Source: Pararhizobium sp. A13 | GTDB taxonomy: Bacteria; Pseudomonadota; Alphaproteobacteria; Rhizobiales; Rhizobiaceae | NCBI RefSeq assembly: GCF_040126305.1 | Contig: NZ_CP149510.1 | Coordinates: forward strand, 2,491,001 to 2,555,000 | Direction of reading: 5' to 3' | Length of the DNA: 64,000 nt | In this document: positions 26,947 to 35,845 of the stretch, piece by piece | Numbering within the stretch: position 1 is the first letter of the stretch | Layout: every line of letters begins with the position of its first letter | Translations under genes and position numbers: made by a program | The notes under the pieces: model-generated | Database searches by the model: none | The model's input: only the letters and a program-made list of their open reading frames with translations | Told to the model about the DNA's origin: nothing

Positions 26947-27561
26947 CTAGCCGTTGGTCGCCGCGCCATTGGTTGCGGGCGTTTCTTCGGCCGGCGGCTG
27001 GGTGGTCGCGCCGCCAGTGCCTTCGTTCTCGCCTTCGCCGGTCGTATCCTTGCCGCGCAGGCGGTCGAGGATCGTCGCATCGGCATTTTCCGGCAGCAGC
27101 GCTATCAGCTTGCCGCCGAGATTGTCGAGCAGCGGCTTGGATTTCGCTGTCGTCACCCAACCCGGCTGCTGTTGCGGCGCGACCAGCCAGTTGAAGAACA
27201 GCATGGCGACGACGACCAGCAGAATACCGCGGGCAGCGCCAAAGAGGAAGCCGAGCGTCCGGTCAAGCGCGCCGATACGGCTGTCGATGATGAAATCGGC
27301 GATCCGCATGGTGATGAACGAGATGACGATCAGGGCGACGAGGAAGACCACGCCGGCCGAGCCGATCATCGCGACGGTGTCGCTGCTCGTGTAATTCTTC
27401 GCATAGGGCAGGAGAAAGGGGTAGAGGAAGTAGGCAGCGGCCGCGGCGCCGACCCAGCTTGCGACCGACAGCACTTCCCGGGAAAAGCCGCGGACCATTG
27501 CCAGGATGGCCGAGAAAAGCGCGACGCCGAGAACGATACCGTCGAGAATTGTAATGGGCAT
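26947..27561 (-). CDS. cvpA: CvpA family membrane protein
   Basis: The 204-residue protein has four predicted transmembrane helices (ILDGIVLGVALFSAILAMV; VLSVASWVGAAAAAYFLYP; AGVVFLVALIVISF; GILLVVVAMLFFNWLV) with the RGFSREV loop typical of CvpA, and a polar Thr/Glu/Gly-rich C-terminal tail. CvpA is needed for colicin V production in E. coli and for envelope stress survival in other bacteria; its mechanism is unclear. A large inverted repeat lies about 80 bases upstream. Confidence 0.9.
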   Translation of the reverse strand: MPITILDGIVLGVALFSAILAMVRGFSREVLSVASWVGAAAAAYFLYPFLLPYAKNYTSSDTVAMIGSAGVVFLVALIVISFITMRIADFIIDSRIGALDRTLGFLFGAARGILLVVVAMLFFNWLVAPQQQPGWVTTAKSKPLLDNLGGKLIALLPENADATILDRLRGKDTTGEGENEGTGGATTQPPAEETPATNGAATNG

Positions 27562-27640
27562 ATTGTCCTACTCCGAAACCGCCTGCTGCGCCGCGCGTCC
27601 AATCGGACGCGCAAAGGACGCAGCAACCCCTTTGTATCTG

Positions 27641-27680
27641 CTGCATAGTTTAAATCGAGCGCGATTTAAAAACTATGCAG
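27641..27680. repeat. Large inverted repeat upstream of cvpA
   Basis: Arms CTGCATAGTTTAAATCG (27641-27657) and its complement (27662-27680, with two extra A bases) make a 17-bp near-perfect dyad with central GAGC. The A+T-rich outer arms and TTTAAA blocks resemble a regulator-binding site more than a terminator. Confidence 0.6.
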
Positions 27681-27797
27681 CGCGACCCCACGCTGATTTT
27701 CCGCGAACCATATATCATCACGCCGGAAGCGTCTTTCGATGGTTCATCGTTGAACACTGTTTTCACCGGAATTCGCCGGTTTTACGCGGCGTTTTCC

Positions 27798-29201
27798 TCA
27801 ATCATCGTTGTCTGCCTGCTTCAAGGCTCCCTTCGAGCCGGCGATGCGCGCCACCAGATCCGGCAGGCTTTCCATCTCGCTCCAGCTCATGCCGTTGCCC
27901 TTGGGCAGGTCGGCGGAGGCGGAGGGCAGGACGGCCTGTGAAAAGCCGAGCTTTTCGGCTTCTTTAAGGCGCTGCGCTGTATGGGCAACCGGCCGGATGG
28001 CGCCGGACAGACTGACTTCGCCGAAATAGACGCAATCGGAGGGAAGGGCAAGACCGGCAAGCGACGAAACCAGCGCCGAAGCGACAGCAAGATCGGCTGC
28101 GGGCTCGGAAATTCGGTATCCGCCCGCGACGTTGAGATAGACATCGTGCTGGCCGAGCCGCACACCACAATGCGCTTCCAGGACCGCAAGGATCATCGCC
28201 AGCCGCGCCCCGTCCCAGCCGACGACGGCGCGGCGCGGCGTGCCAAGCGACGTCGGCGCAACCAGCGCCTGGACCTCGACCAGTACCGGACGCGTTCCCT
28301 CCATGCCGGCAAAGACGGCGGCACCCGGAGATTTCGCGTTGCGCTCGCCGAGGAAAAGCTCCGACGGGTTGCTGACTTCGCGCAGCCCCTTGTCCGACAT
28401 CTCGAACACGCCGATCTCGTCGGTCGGGCCAAACCGGTTCTTGACGGTGCGGAGAATCCGGTAGTGATGGCCGCGATCGCCTTCGAAATAGAGCACGGCA
28501 TCGACCATATGCTCGACGACGCGCGGACCCGCGATCTGGCCTTCCTTGGTGACGTGGCCGACGAGCACCACCGTCGCTCCCGTCTGCTTGGCAAAACGGA
28601 TCATCGCCTGGACGCCGGTGCGCACCTGCGTCACCGTGCCCGGGGCCGAATCGACGATGTCGCTCCACAGGGTCTGGATGGAATCGATGATGACGAGATC
28701 GGGCCGCTTGCCGTCACCCAGCGTCGCCAGGATGTCCTCGACATTGGTTTCAGCCGCCAGCAGCACGTCGGTATCGGCCGCCCCCAGTCTTTGAGCTCGC
28801 AGGCGAACCTGCGCCACCGCTTCCTCGCCGGAAACGTAGATGATCCGATGCTTGCGCCGCGACAATGCCGCTGCCGCCTGCATCAGCACAGTCGATTTGC
28901 CGATGCCGGGATCGCCGCCGATAAGGACGGCCGAGCCGCGCACGAAACCGCCGCCGGTTGCCCGGTCAAGTTCGGAAATGCCGCTTTGAATGCGCGGCGC
29001 GTCCTCGATCTCGCCGGACAGGGTGGTCAGCGCCACCGGCCGGCCCTTTTTCGGCGTCTTGCCGGGCCCGCCGCCGATGCCGCCCATCGGGTCTTCTTCG
29101 ACGATGGTGTTCCACTGGCCGCAGCCTTCGCATTTTCCAACCCAGCGGGGATGAACGGTGCCGCAGTTCTGGCAGATGAATTGTGTCCGGGCTTTCGCCA
29201 T
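27798..29201 (-). CDS. radA: DNA repair protein RadA (RecA-like helicase)
   Basis: The 467-residue protein has an N-terminal C4 zinc finger (FICQNCGTVHPRWVGKCEGC), a RecA-like ATPase core with Walker A GGDPGIGKST, the RadA KNRFG motif (TVKNRFGPTDE) and a C-terminal Lon-protease-like domain. It promotes branch migration in recombinational repair. The ATG at 29201 shares its first base with the stop of the upstream parE gene (TGATG on the minus strand). No clear Shine-Dalgarno sequence precedes it, so its translation may depend on parE. Confidence 0.95.
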   Translation of the reverse strand: MAKARTQFICQNCGTVHPRWVGKCEGCGQWNTIVEEDPMGGIGGGPGKTPKKGRPVALTTLSGEIEDAPRIQSGISELDRATGGGFVRGSAVLIGGDPGIGKSTVLMQAAAALSRRKHRIIYVSGEEAVAQVRLRAQRLGAADTDVLLAAETNVEDILATLGDGKRPDLVIIDSIQTLWSDIVDSAPGTVTQVRTGVQAMIRFAKQTGATVVLVGHVTKEGQIAGPRVVEHMVDAVLYFEGDRGHHYRILRTVKNRFGPTDEIGVFEMSDKGLREVSNPSELFLGERNAKSPGAAVFAGMEGTRPVLVEVQALVAPTSLGTPRRAVVGWDGARLAMILAVLEAHCGVRLGQHDVYLNVAGGYRISEPAADLAVASALVSSLAGLALPSDCVYFGEVSLSGAIRPVAHTAQRLKEAEKLGFSQAVLPSASADLPKGNGMSWSEMESLPDLVARIAGSKGALKQADNDD

Positions 29202-29518
29202 CAAATTTCGCTTTCGGGGAAGTCTTCGGAGGATATGTCCTGGCGGCCGTGGAGGATGCGGACGATGAAGGTATGGGATTCCTCGATACGGAAATAGATG
29301 CAGCGGTCGCGATAAGGCAAACCGCGGAGACTCTGACCGATTTCATCGCGCGTCACGCCTGTAAAGCCGCTGCGTGCGATTGAACGAATTTTCAGGTTAA
29401 TGTCGAGAATGAAGCTGGCGGCCGCGTCTGGATTCCTTGCCGCGATATATTTGAAGATTGAACGAAGGTCCGCACGAGCTGCCCGCGAGAAGATGGGTTT
29501 GCGGGACTTAATCGTCAT
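29201..29518 (-). CDS. parE: ParE/RelE-superfamily toxin
   Basis: The 105-residue protein has the ParE pattern: FSRAARADLRSIFKYIA, helix DAAASFILDINLKI, and LRGLPYRDRCIYFRIEES then VRILHGRQD. ParE toxins poison DNA gyrase; RelE relatives cleave mRNA. Membership is clear, the exact target is inferred. It overlaps the antitoxin gene by 11 bases upstream and radA by one base downstream. Confidence 0.88.
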   Translation of the reverse strand: MTIKSRKPIFSRAARADLRSIFKYIAARNPDAAASFILDINLKIRSIARSGFTGVTRDEIGQSLRGLPYRDRCIYFRIEESHTFIVRILHGRQDISSEDFPESEI

Positions 29519-29771
29519 GCTGCCCGTGCATTATATCGTTCAGCAGCGCCTCGCCGTCTTTGTACTCGTATACGCGGCCAGCGGCGATGTCGTCGTCGCC
29601 TTCCTTGATCAGCCGCTTCAACTCCGCAAGCTTCGTCTCATCCCGCTCCAGCAGCCGCAATCCCGCGCGCACGACTTCGCTCGCATTGTTGAAACGGCCG
29701 GACCTCACCTGCTCCTCGATGAAGCCGTCGAAGTGATCGCCGATGACGAAGGATTTTTTCGCGTTGGACAT
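29508..29771 (-). CDS. parD: ParD-type antitoxin
   Basis: The 87-residue protein has a ribbon-helix-helix N-terminus (KKSFVIGDHFDGFIEEQV, then NASEVVRAGLRLLERDE) that binds DNA for autoregulation and an acidic C-terminal tail that would wrap the toxin. It belongs to the ParD group with the RSGRFNNASEVVR motif. AAAGGAG lies 7 bases before the ATG. The pair parDE sits between alr and radA, genes that are usually adjacent in rhizobia. Confidence 0.88.
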   Translation of the reverse strand: MSNAKKSFVIGDHFDGFIEEQVRSGRFNNASEVVRAGLRLLERDETKLAELKRLIKEGDDDIAAGRVYEYKDGEALLNDIMHGQHDD

Positions 29772-29807
29772 GGGGAAACTCCTTTGCCGTCAAACTAACA
29801 CAAGGTG

Positions 29808-29818
29808 GGAACAGTTCC
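29808..29818. promoter_or_regulatory. Candidate parDE operator palindrome
   Basis: GGAACAGTTCC is a perfect 5-1-5 palindrome 37-47 bases before the parD start. Ribbon-helix-helix antitoxins usually bind short palindromes at this place. The assignment is inferred from position only. Confidence 0.35.
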
Positions 29819-29825
29819 TACCTGT

Positions 29826-30986
29826 CTATGACTCGATATAGGTGCGATCATAGCGATGCCCAAGACTCGTCAGCATCTCGTAGCCGATCGTGCCGCCAGC
29901 CCGCGCCACATCGTCGACCGCGACGTTATTGCCAAAGAGCTCTATGTAGTCGCCCGGACGGACCGCATTTTCCGGCAGGTCGGTAACATCGAACAGGCTC
30001 AAATCCATCGTCACGCGTCCGAGGTGCGGAACTTTATGGCCGTTAAGGAAACCGAATGCGCCCGACGGTCTCGCCTGCCGCAAGGTCACGCCGCCGCCCG
30101 ACACCGAGCGGTGATAGCCGTCCGCATAGCCGATGGCGACGATTGCCACGTGGCTGTCGCGGGAAAATTGCGCCGAGGCGCCGTAGCTTGCGGTTTCGCC
30201 TGACCGGACGCTGCGAATCTGGATGATGCGGGCCTGCGCCGTCACCACAGGTTTCATCGGATTCGCTACGCCGTTGACAGCCTCGCCGCCATAGACGGCA
30301 ATGCCGGGGCGGGTCAGGTCGAAATGGAAATCCGGTCCAAGGTGAACGCCGGCCGAGTTGGCCAGGCTTGATTCGATACCTTCGAAAGCAGCGGTAACTG
30401 CCCGGAATGACTCGAGTTGCCGGCGGTTCAGCGGATGGGCCGGGTCGTCGGCGCAGGCGAGGTGGCTCATCACCAGGATGGGCGAAAAGCTTGCCGGGCG
30501 GGCCGGGTCGTTTGCCAGCGCCAGAGCCTCGGACGCGTTCAGTCCCAGCCGGTTCATGCCGGTATCCACATGCAGCACGCAAGGGTGATCACCGCGTTCC
30601 GACAGTACCGACATGAAGAAGGCCAACTGTTCTTCGGAATTGATGATCGGAACCAGGCTGTTGTCGAAGAAAAGCTGCTCGTTGCCGGGCCACATGCCGG
30701 CGAGGATGTAGATGCGCCCGTCCGGCACCAGCGGACGCAGTTCCGCGCCCTCCTCGGCATTGGCGACGAAAAAATCCCGGGCACCGGCGGCGTAGAGCGT
30801 TTCCGCGGCCGGCTCGATGCCGATGCCATAGGCATTGGCTTTCAGCACCGCCGCAGCCCGCGCCTTGCCGGACAGTTTGTCCATATTGCGCCAGTTGTCG
30901 GCAAGCGCACCGAGATCGATAATCAACCGGTTGGAGGCGGCATCAAATGCGGGAAGGGTGGAGGAGGGATCGTGCGATTGGGCCAT
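29826..30986 (-). CDS. alr: Alanine racemase
   Basis: The 386-residue PLP enzyme interconverts L- and D-alanine for peptidoglycan. The PLP-binding lysine is in AVLKANAYGIG and the second catalytic base is the tyrosine in ASYGASAQF; HVDTGMNRLG and GRVTMDLSLFDV are family motifs. The start at MAQSHDPSS (30986) is preferred over the in-frame ATG at 31046. The N-terminal extension of about 20 residues before NRLIIDLGAL is common in rhizobia. The C-terminus ends 54 bases before parD. Confidence 0.94.
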   Translation of the reverse strand: MAQSHDPSSTLPAFDAASNRLIIDLGALADNWRNMDKLSGKARAAAVLKANAYGIGIEPAAETLYAAGARDFFVANAEEGAELRPLVPDGRIYILAGMWPGNEQLFFDNSLVPIINSEEQLAFFMSVLSERGDHPCVLHVDTGMNRLGLNASEALALANDPARPASFSPILVMSHLACADDPAHPLNRRQLESFRAVTAAFEGIESSLANSAGVHLGPDFHFDLTRPGIAVYGGEAVNGVANPMKPVVTAQARIIQIRSVRSGETASYGASAQFSRDSHVAIVAIGYADGYHRSVSGGGVTLRQARPSGAFGFLNGHKVPHLGRVTMDLSLFDVTDLPENAVRPGDYIELFGNNVAVDDVARAGGTIGYEMLTSLGHRYDRTYIES

Positions 30987-31118
30987 GGCAAAAGGGATAC
31001 AGCCAAGCGTCCCCAACTGCAATTGCAGCGTTCGCGGAAGCAGCAAGTCTGTAGCCGCTTCCCGGCGTATTTTTCACAGCGGCAACCGGCGGTCTTCCCG
31101 CCGGCAACCATTCGCCGA

Positions 31119-31763
31119 TTACATGAACGACGAGGTCAGAATCGGCTCCACTTCCATGAAGCCTTCGTAGATCATCTTCAGTGCAACGAAGAGGATGATG
31201 GCGAGACCGACATAAGAAATCCAGTGATAGCGGTGCAGCAGCTTGGCGATAAACGATGCGGCGACACCCATCAGCGCGACGGACACCGCAAGGCCAATGA
31301 TGAGGATGTTGGGGTGTTCGCGCGCGGCACCGGCAACGGCGAGCACGTTGTCGAGCGACATCGAGACGTCGGCAACGACGATCTGAATGGCGGCCTGTTT
31401 CAGCGTCTTGCGCGGCGCGCGATTGCCGACCACGCCGTTTTCGTCGATATCCTCACCGGTCAGCGTTTCCAGACCTTGGGCTTCTTCCTTCGCGGTGGTT
31501 CTGATTTCACGCCACATCTTCCAGCAGACCCACAGGAGCAGGATGCCACCGACGAGCAGCAGGCCAAGAATTTCGAGCAATTGTGTCGTGAGCAGCGCAA
31601 AGGCGATACGCAGCACGGTCGCCGCCGCGATCCCGATCAGGATCGCCTTGCCGCGCTGCTCCTTGGGAAGACCGGCTGCCGCCAGACCGATGACGATGGC
31701 GTTGTCGCCTGCGAGCACGAGGTCGATCGCAAGCACCTGCAGCAGCGCGATTAAGGCGTCCAT
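31119..31763 (-). CDS. TerC/YjbE family integral membrane protein
   Basis: The 214-residue protein has about seven transmembrane helices and the two acidic repeats of the TerC family, AIDLVLAGDNAIVIG and ADVSMSLDNVLAVAG. Members are linked to tellurium resistance or to manganese export (Alx/MntE-like), and the metal role is inferred. A yybP-ykoY-like manganese riboswitch was looked for upstream and not recognised. It lies between alr and dnaB on the same strand. Confidence 0.85.
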   Translation of the reverse strand: MDALIALLQVLAIDLVLAGDNAIVIGLAAAGLPKEQRGKAILIGIAAATVLRIAFALLTTQLLEILGLLLVGGILLLWVCWKMWREIRTTAKEEAQGLETLTGEDIDENGVVGNRAPRKTLKQAAIQIVVADVSMSLDNVLAVAGAAREHPNILIIGLAVSVALMGVAASFIAKLLHRYHWISYVGLAIILFVALKMIYEGFMEVEPILTSSFM

Positions 31764-31907
31764 GAAGAGATTTCCCCAGACTAGAGACGTTGGACCACGG
31801 CCATTGCAGCCGCGGCTATTCAGCTAATTTTGTTTTCGCTTATCCGGAAGTCCGGCAATTTGCAACGTGGCGAACCCCATTGACCCTCCGGAAGCGGTCT
31901 TTTCCAA

Positions 31908-33407
31908 TCAATGCTCGTACTGTGTGAAGGACGGATCGGCGAGGTCGGTGAAGCGGGTGAATTCCGACTGGAAGGCGAGCTTGACGGTGCCGGTCGGCCC
32001 GTGACGCTGCTTGGCGATGATCACGTCGGCGGTGCCCTTCACCTTTTCGAACTGCATCTTCCACTCTTCATATTTCGGATCGAACTCGTCGCGCGGCTCC
32101 ATGTTCTTGACGTAGTATTCCTCGCGGAACACGAAGAGCACGACGTCGGCGTCCTGCTCGATCGAACCAGATTCGCGAAGGTCGGAGAGTTGAGGCCGCT
32201 TGTCCTCGCGGCTTTCCACCTGGCGGGAGAGCTGGGAGAGTGCGATGATCGGCACGTTCAGCTCCTTGCCTAGTGCCTTCAGGCCCGTGGTGATCTGGGT
32301 GATTTCCTGCACGCGGTTGTCGCTCGATTTGCCGGAGCCGGTCATCAGCTGGATATAGTCCACCACGAGGCAGTCGAGACCGCGCTGACGCTTGAGGCGG
32401 CGGGCACGGGCGGAAAGTTGGGCGATCGAAATACCACCGGTCTGGTCGATATAGAGCGGCACCTTCTGCATATGTTGAGAGCATGCCACGAGCTTCTCGA
32501 AATCGTGCTCGGAAATATCGCCGCGGCGGATCTTCGAGGAGGAGACTTCCGTCTGCTCGGAAATGATACGCGTTGCCAGCTGCTCAGACGACATTTCGAG
32601 CGAATAGAAACCGACGACGCCGCCGTTCTTCGCCTTCATCGAACCGTCGGCCTGCACTTCGCCTTCATAGGACGCAGCGATGTTGTAGGCGATGTTGGTT
32701 GCAAGCGAGGTCTTGCCCATGCCCGGACGTCCGGCAAGAACGATCAAGTCGGAGCGCTGCAGGCCGCCCATGCGGGCGTCGAGCGAGTGAATGCCGGTCG
32801 AGATGCCTGAGAGCGAACCGTCGCGCTCGAAGGCCTGCCCCGCCATGTCGATCGCCAATGCCACCGCGTCGTTGAACGACTGGAAGCCGCCATCGTAGCG
32901 GCCGGTTTCAGCGAGTTCGAACAGGCGGCGTTCGGCATCCTCGATCTGGCTCTGCGGCGGCATGTCGAGCGGCGCGTCATAGGCGATGTTGACCATGTCC
33001 TCGCCGATGGTGATCAGTGAGCGGCGCAGTGCCAGATCATAGATCGCCCGGCCGTAATCTTCCGCGTTGATGATCGAGACGGCTTCCGAGGCGAGACGGG
33101 CGAGATATTGCGCCACCGTCATGTCGCCGACCTTCTCGTCGGCCTTCAGGAACGTCTTGATGGTGACCGGGTTGGCGGTCTTTCCCATGCGGATGATGTC
33201 GCCGGCGACCTCGAAGATCTTGCGGTGCAATGGCTCGTTGAGATGAACCGGCTTCAGGAAGTCCGAGACGCGATAGAAGGCATCGTTGTTGACGAGAATG
33301 GCGCCCAGGAGCGCCTGCTCGGCCTCGAGATTGTTCGGCGCTTCGCGATACTGTGCTTCGGCCTGATCCTTGGCAATGGGGACAAGTCTGCGCGCTGCTT
33401 CGTTCAT
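31908..33407 (-). CDS. dnaB: Replicative DNA helicase
   Basis: The 499-residue hexameric helicase unwinds DNA at the replication fork. It has the N-terminal DnaB domain (NLEAEQALLGAILVNNDAF) and the RecA-like C-terminal domain with Walker A AGRPGMGKTS, SLEMSSEQLA, and DCLVVDYIQLM for Walker B. No intein is present. The C-terminus ends in FTDLADPSFTQYEH. Upstream on the same strand is rplI with its terminator. Confidence 0.96.
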   Translation of the reverse strand: MNEAARRLVPIAKDQAEAQYREAPNNLEAEQALLGAILVNNDAFYRVSDFLKPVHLNEPLHRKIFEVAGDIIRMGKTANPVTIKTFLKADEKVGDMTVAQYLARLASEAVSIINAEDYGRAIYDLALRRSLITIGEDMVNIAYDAPLDMPPQSQIEDAERRLFELAETGRYDGGFQSFNDAVALAIDMAGQAFERDGSLSGISTGIHSLDARMGGLQRSDLIVLAGRPGMGKTSLATNIAYNIAASYEGEVQADGSMKAKNGGVVGFYSLEMSSEQLATRIISEQTEVSSSKIRRGDISEHDFEKLVACSQHMQKVPLYIDQTGGISIAQLSARARRLKRQRGLDCLVVDYIQLMTGSGKSSDNRVQEITQITTGLKALGKELNVPIIALSQLSRQVESREDKRPQLSDLRESGSIEQDADVVLFVFREEYYVKNMEPRDEFDPKYEEWKMQFEKVKGTADVIIAKQRHGPTGTVKLAFQSEFTRFTDLADPSFTQYEH

Positions 33408-33802
33408 GGCGTTCCGTCTCTGTCTCGCGTGGTCTGATGGTTGCGGTACCCGATTTGCGAGCGTTGGGGCCAGGGGTCAAGTGTATCGCTGCAACAGCCG
33501 CCGACGCATTTGATCCGGGGGCAAGCCGTCACCGTTGTTCACAGGGTTCCGCTGCTGAACGCGAAAAATCTGTCGATACGGGCATTGGCTATTGACCGGA
33601 TTTCTGATGCGAATCGCTGTCGTCAGCGGTTATTCTAACCTCGGTTCGAACCGGTCACAGGATTTTTTGGCGGCAACTGTCCGGCTGTCCACCGTTCAGG
33701 ATGCAACCGCCCATCCTCAGACGCAGAAAGGCCCGCGGACGGGCCGCGGGCCTTTTTGTTCAAAACAGGCGCTGCGATCGGCGCCGCGTGCTTTTAAGAA
33801 GC
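33408..33802. other. Intergenic region between rplI and dnaB
   Basis: Nearly 400 bases hold the rplI terminator at the right end and otherwise the leader and promoter region of dnaB. I see no convincing gene and no recognised riboswitch. Confidence 0.5.
33727..33755 (-). terminator. Terminator of rplI
   Basis: A perfect 12-bp stem (33727-33738 with 33744-33755), five-base loop, and T-rich flanks on both sides lies about 50 bases after the rplI stop. The plus-strand T5 run is the longer of the two. Confidence 0.85.
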
Positions 33803-34378
33803 TTATTCTTCTTCGGCTTCGAATTCAGCTTCCGGGTTGAAGAAATCTTCCGGCTTCAACGCGTCTTCGTCAACGCCGTAGATGGCGTCGGCAGAGGTGA
33901 GGCTTTCGCCCTTGAGCTGGCGTTCTGCTTCTTCAGCCGAACGGGCAACGTTCATCTGAACCTTGATTTCGACTTCGGCATGCAGGTGCAGGACGACGTC
34001 ATGCAAGCCGATCGTCTTGATCGGGTTGTTGAGGTCGACCTGGTTGCGGCCGATGTTGAAGCCTTCGGCACCCAGAACTTCAACGATATCGCGAGCAGCG
34101 ACCGAACCGTAGAGCTGACCGGTTTCGCCAGCCGAGCGGACGACGACGAAGGACTTGCCGTCCAGCTGTTCGGCAACGGTCTGGGCTTCGGACTTGCGCT
34201 CGAGGTTGCGGGCTTCCAGCGTCGCGCGCTCGGCTTCGAAACGCTTCTTGTTGGCTTCGTTGGCGCGCAGCGCCTTGCCGAGCGGCAAGAGGTAGTTACG
34301 GGCAAAGCCGTCGCGAACCTTGACGGTTTCGCCCATCTGGCCGAGCTTGGCGACGCGTTCGAGAAGAATGACTTGCAT
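33803..34378 (-). CDS. rplI: 50S ribosomal protein L9
   Basis: The 191-residue protein starts with the L9 N-terminal domain ([35 protein letters not shown]), followed by the long connecting helix and C-terminal domain. An acidic C-terminal tail of about 40 residues (e.g. [12 protein letters not shown]) is typical of rhizobial L9. It is 24 bases downstream of the DUF2232 gene, within the ribosomal rpsF-rpsR-DUF2232-rplI cluster. Confidence 0.96.
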   Translation of the reverse strand: MQVILLERVAKLGQMGETVKVRDGFARNYLLPLGKALRANEANKKRFEAERATLEARNLERKSEAQTVAEQLDGKSFVVVRSAGETGQLYGSVAARDIVEVLGAEGFNIGRNQVDLNNPIKTIGLHDVVLHLHAEVEIKVQMNVARSAEEAERQLKGESLTSADAIYGVDEDALKPEDFFNPEAEFEAEEE

Positions 34379-34402
34379 GGTGATGTCCTTTCGTTTGTCT
34401 GT

Positions 34403-35380
34403 TCAGAGGTCTTTTGTTTCAGTGTCAGTTGTTTTCCCTGCCGGCGACAGCGCGATGGCGCGCCGCGTGTCCATCAGACCCGACAGGAGAAAGAAGAATG
34501 CCGGCACCTGGAAGATCAGAACCGACATGTAGCCGATCCACAAAACGGGCAGCCGCCAGGACTTGCCGCGCGTGCGGAAATGGAAGACGGCGAACCCGGC
34601 AAGCAGGAAGCCCGCGCCGAAGGTGCCGCAGATGAGCGCGCCGATGATGGCCGGTGTGCCGCCCATGAAGGCGAGAACCAGGCCGCCGAGGAAGGCGAAG
34701 ATGGAATAGCGGTGCATGCGCAGCGTCGATGGCATGTCCTCGCGCGGGCGCAGGCCTTTGCCTGAGGTCTGGACGATGCGGCTGGCGATGTAATAGGCCG
34801 CAAACAGGATCATCACCCAGAGGGCGCCGAACAAGAGCGGCCAGGCGACCTGGAAGAGGGACTTGATCTGCTCGACCACCGCCGGAGCAGGGTTGAGCAG
34901 CGGGTCCTGCGCCTTCATCGCGATCAGCACCTGATCGACCACGATGCTGGCGAAACGGTCATCATATCCCAGCGCCGCGCCAATGATGATAGCCGCGACC
35001 GTGACCAGCAGCACGAGGTGGGCGAGGATATCGGAGAGCGGATACCAGGCAAGCGCGTCCTTCGGGCCACCGATCTCGGAAGCCGGCCGTGCCAGATTGG
35101 CGAGGTGGCTGAGCCAGGCGGCCGGCGCAAGCATGAGGATCACGACGAAAAAGGCAGACAATGGGGAGGCAAACAACGCAAGGCCGAGGCCCGCGACGAC
35201 AACGGCAACGGCGGCGGCGGCATTGCCCCAGCCGAGGCCGGCGATGAGAACAGGCAGCGCGGAAGCGATAACGAGCAGGATGGCAAAATACGACTGCGGC
35301 GTCGCCCCGAGCAAAAGCAGGGCGGCGGTAATGCCGGCAAGCGCGCCGGTCAGCAGCGATGTTGCATTCAGTGTCTTCAC
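34403..35380 (-). CDS. DUF2232 integral membrane protein
   Basis: The 325-residue protein has at least eight hydrophobic helices (e.g. FAILLVIASALPVLIAGLG, FFVVILMLAPAAWLSHL, LLFGALWVMILFAAYY) and the DUF2232 signature region around RMHRYSIFAFLGGLVLAF. Its place between rpsR and rplI is conserved in alphaproteobacteria; function is unknown. No transporter motif is evident. Confidence 0.85.
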   Translation of the reverse strand: MKTLNATSLLTGALAGITAALLLLGATPQSYFAILLVIASALPVLIAGLGWGNAAAAVAVVVAGLGLALFASPLSAFFVVILMLAPAAWLSHLANLARPASEIGGPKDALAWYPLSDILAHLVLLVTVAAIIIGAALGYDDRFASIVVDQVLIAMKAQDPLLNPAPAVVEQIKSLFQVAWPLLFGALWVMILFAAYYIASRIVQTSGKGLRPREDMPSTLRMHRYSIFAFLGGLVLAFMGGTPAIIGALICGTFGAGFLLAGFAVFHFRTRGKSWRLPVLWIGYMSVLIFQVPAFFFLLSGLMDTRRAIALSPAGKTTDTETKDL

Positions 35381-35502
35381 GGGTCGCTGTCCTGCTTATC
35401 AAGCAGTTAGAGGCGTTTCCTGATGAAGGAACGAAGCCTCAACATGGGTTTTAGCGCAAGTTTGCGCCGGCGTTTCCGATCCGCGCCCAACGCGGAAGGG
35501 AG

Positions 35503-35540
35503 AAGGTGAGGCGATGCCGGATGGCCGTTCGCCTCACCTT
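35503..35540 (-). terminator. Hairpin between rpsR and the DUF2232 gene
   Basis: A perfect 12-bp stem (35503-35514 with 35529-35540) with a 14-base loop starts 44 bases after the rpsR stop. The minus-strand exit sequence is pyrimidine-rich (TCTCCCTTCC) without a clean T-run, so termination may be partial. Confidence 0.55.
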
Positions 35541-35584
35541 GAGTCAGCTTCCGTCGAGTCAACAGACTGACGGACGGTCAAGTC

Positions 35585-35833
35585 TTAGGACATGACGTAG
35601 GGCAGGAGGCCGAGGAAGCGGGCGCGCTTGATGGCCTGGGCCAGTTCGCGCTGCTTCTTCTGGGAGACTGCCGTGATACGCGAAGGAACGATCTTGCCGC
35701 GCTCGGAAATGTAGCGCTGCAGGAGACGGATGTCCTTGTAGTCGATCTTCGGAGCGTTGGCGCCGGAGAAGGGGCAGGTCTTGCGACGGCGATGGAACGG
35801 GCGGCGTGCCGGAGCGGACAATGTATCAGCCAT
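35585..35833 (-). CDS. rpsR: 30S ribosomal protein S18
   Basis: The 82-residue protein has the S18 core [20 protein letters not shown], then [19 protein letters not shown] and the C-terminal [20 protein letters not shown]. It binds 16S rRNA as a heterodimer with S6, whose gene lies 12 bases upstream. Confidence 0.97.
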   Translation of the reverse strand: MADTLSAPARRPFHRRRKTCPFSGANAPKIDYKDIRLLQRYISERGKIVPSRITAVSQKKQRELAQAIKRARFLGLLPYVMS

Positions 35834-35845
35834 GATCTTTTCTCC

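Noticed and set aside
31764-31907. yybP-ykoY manganese riboswitch upstream of the TerC-family gene
   Set aside because: The leader has some stems but lacks the conserved GGGGAGUA-type motif and the paired loops expected, so I do not call it.
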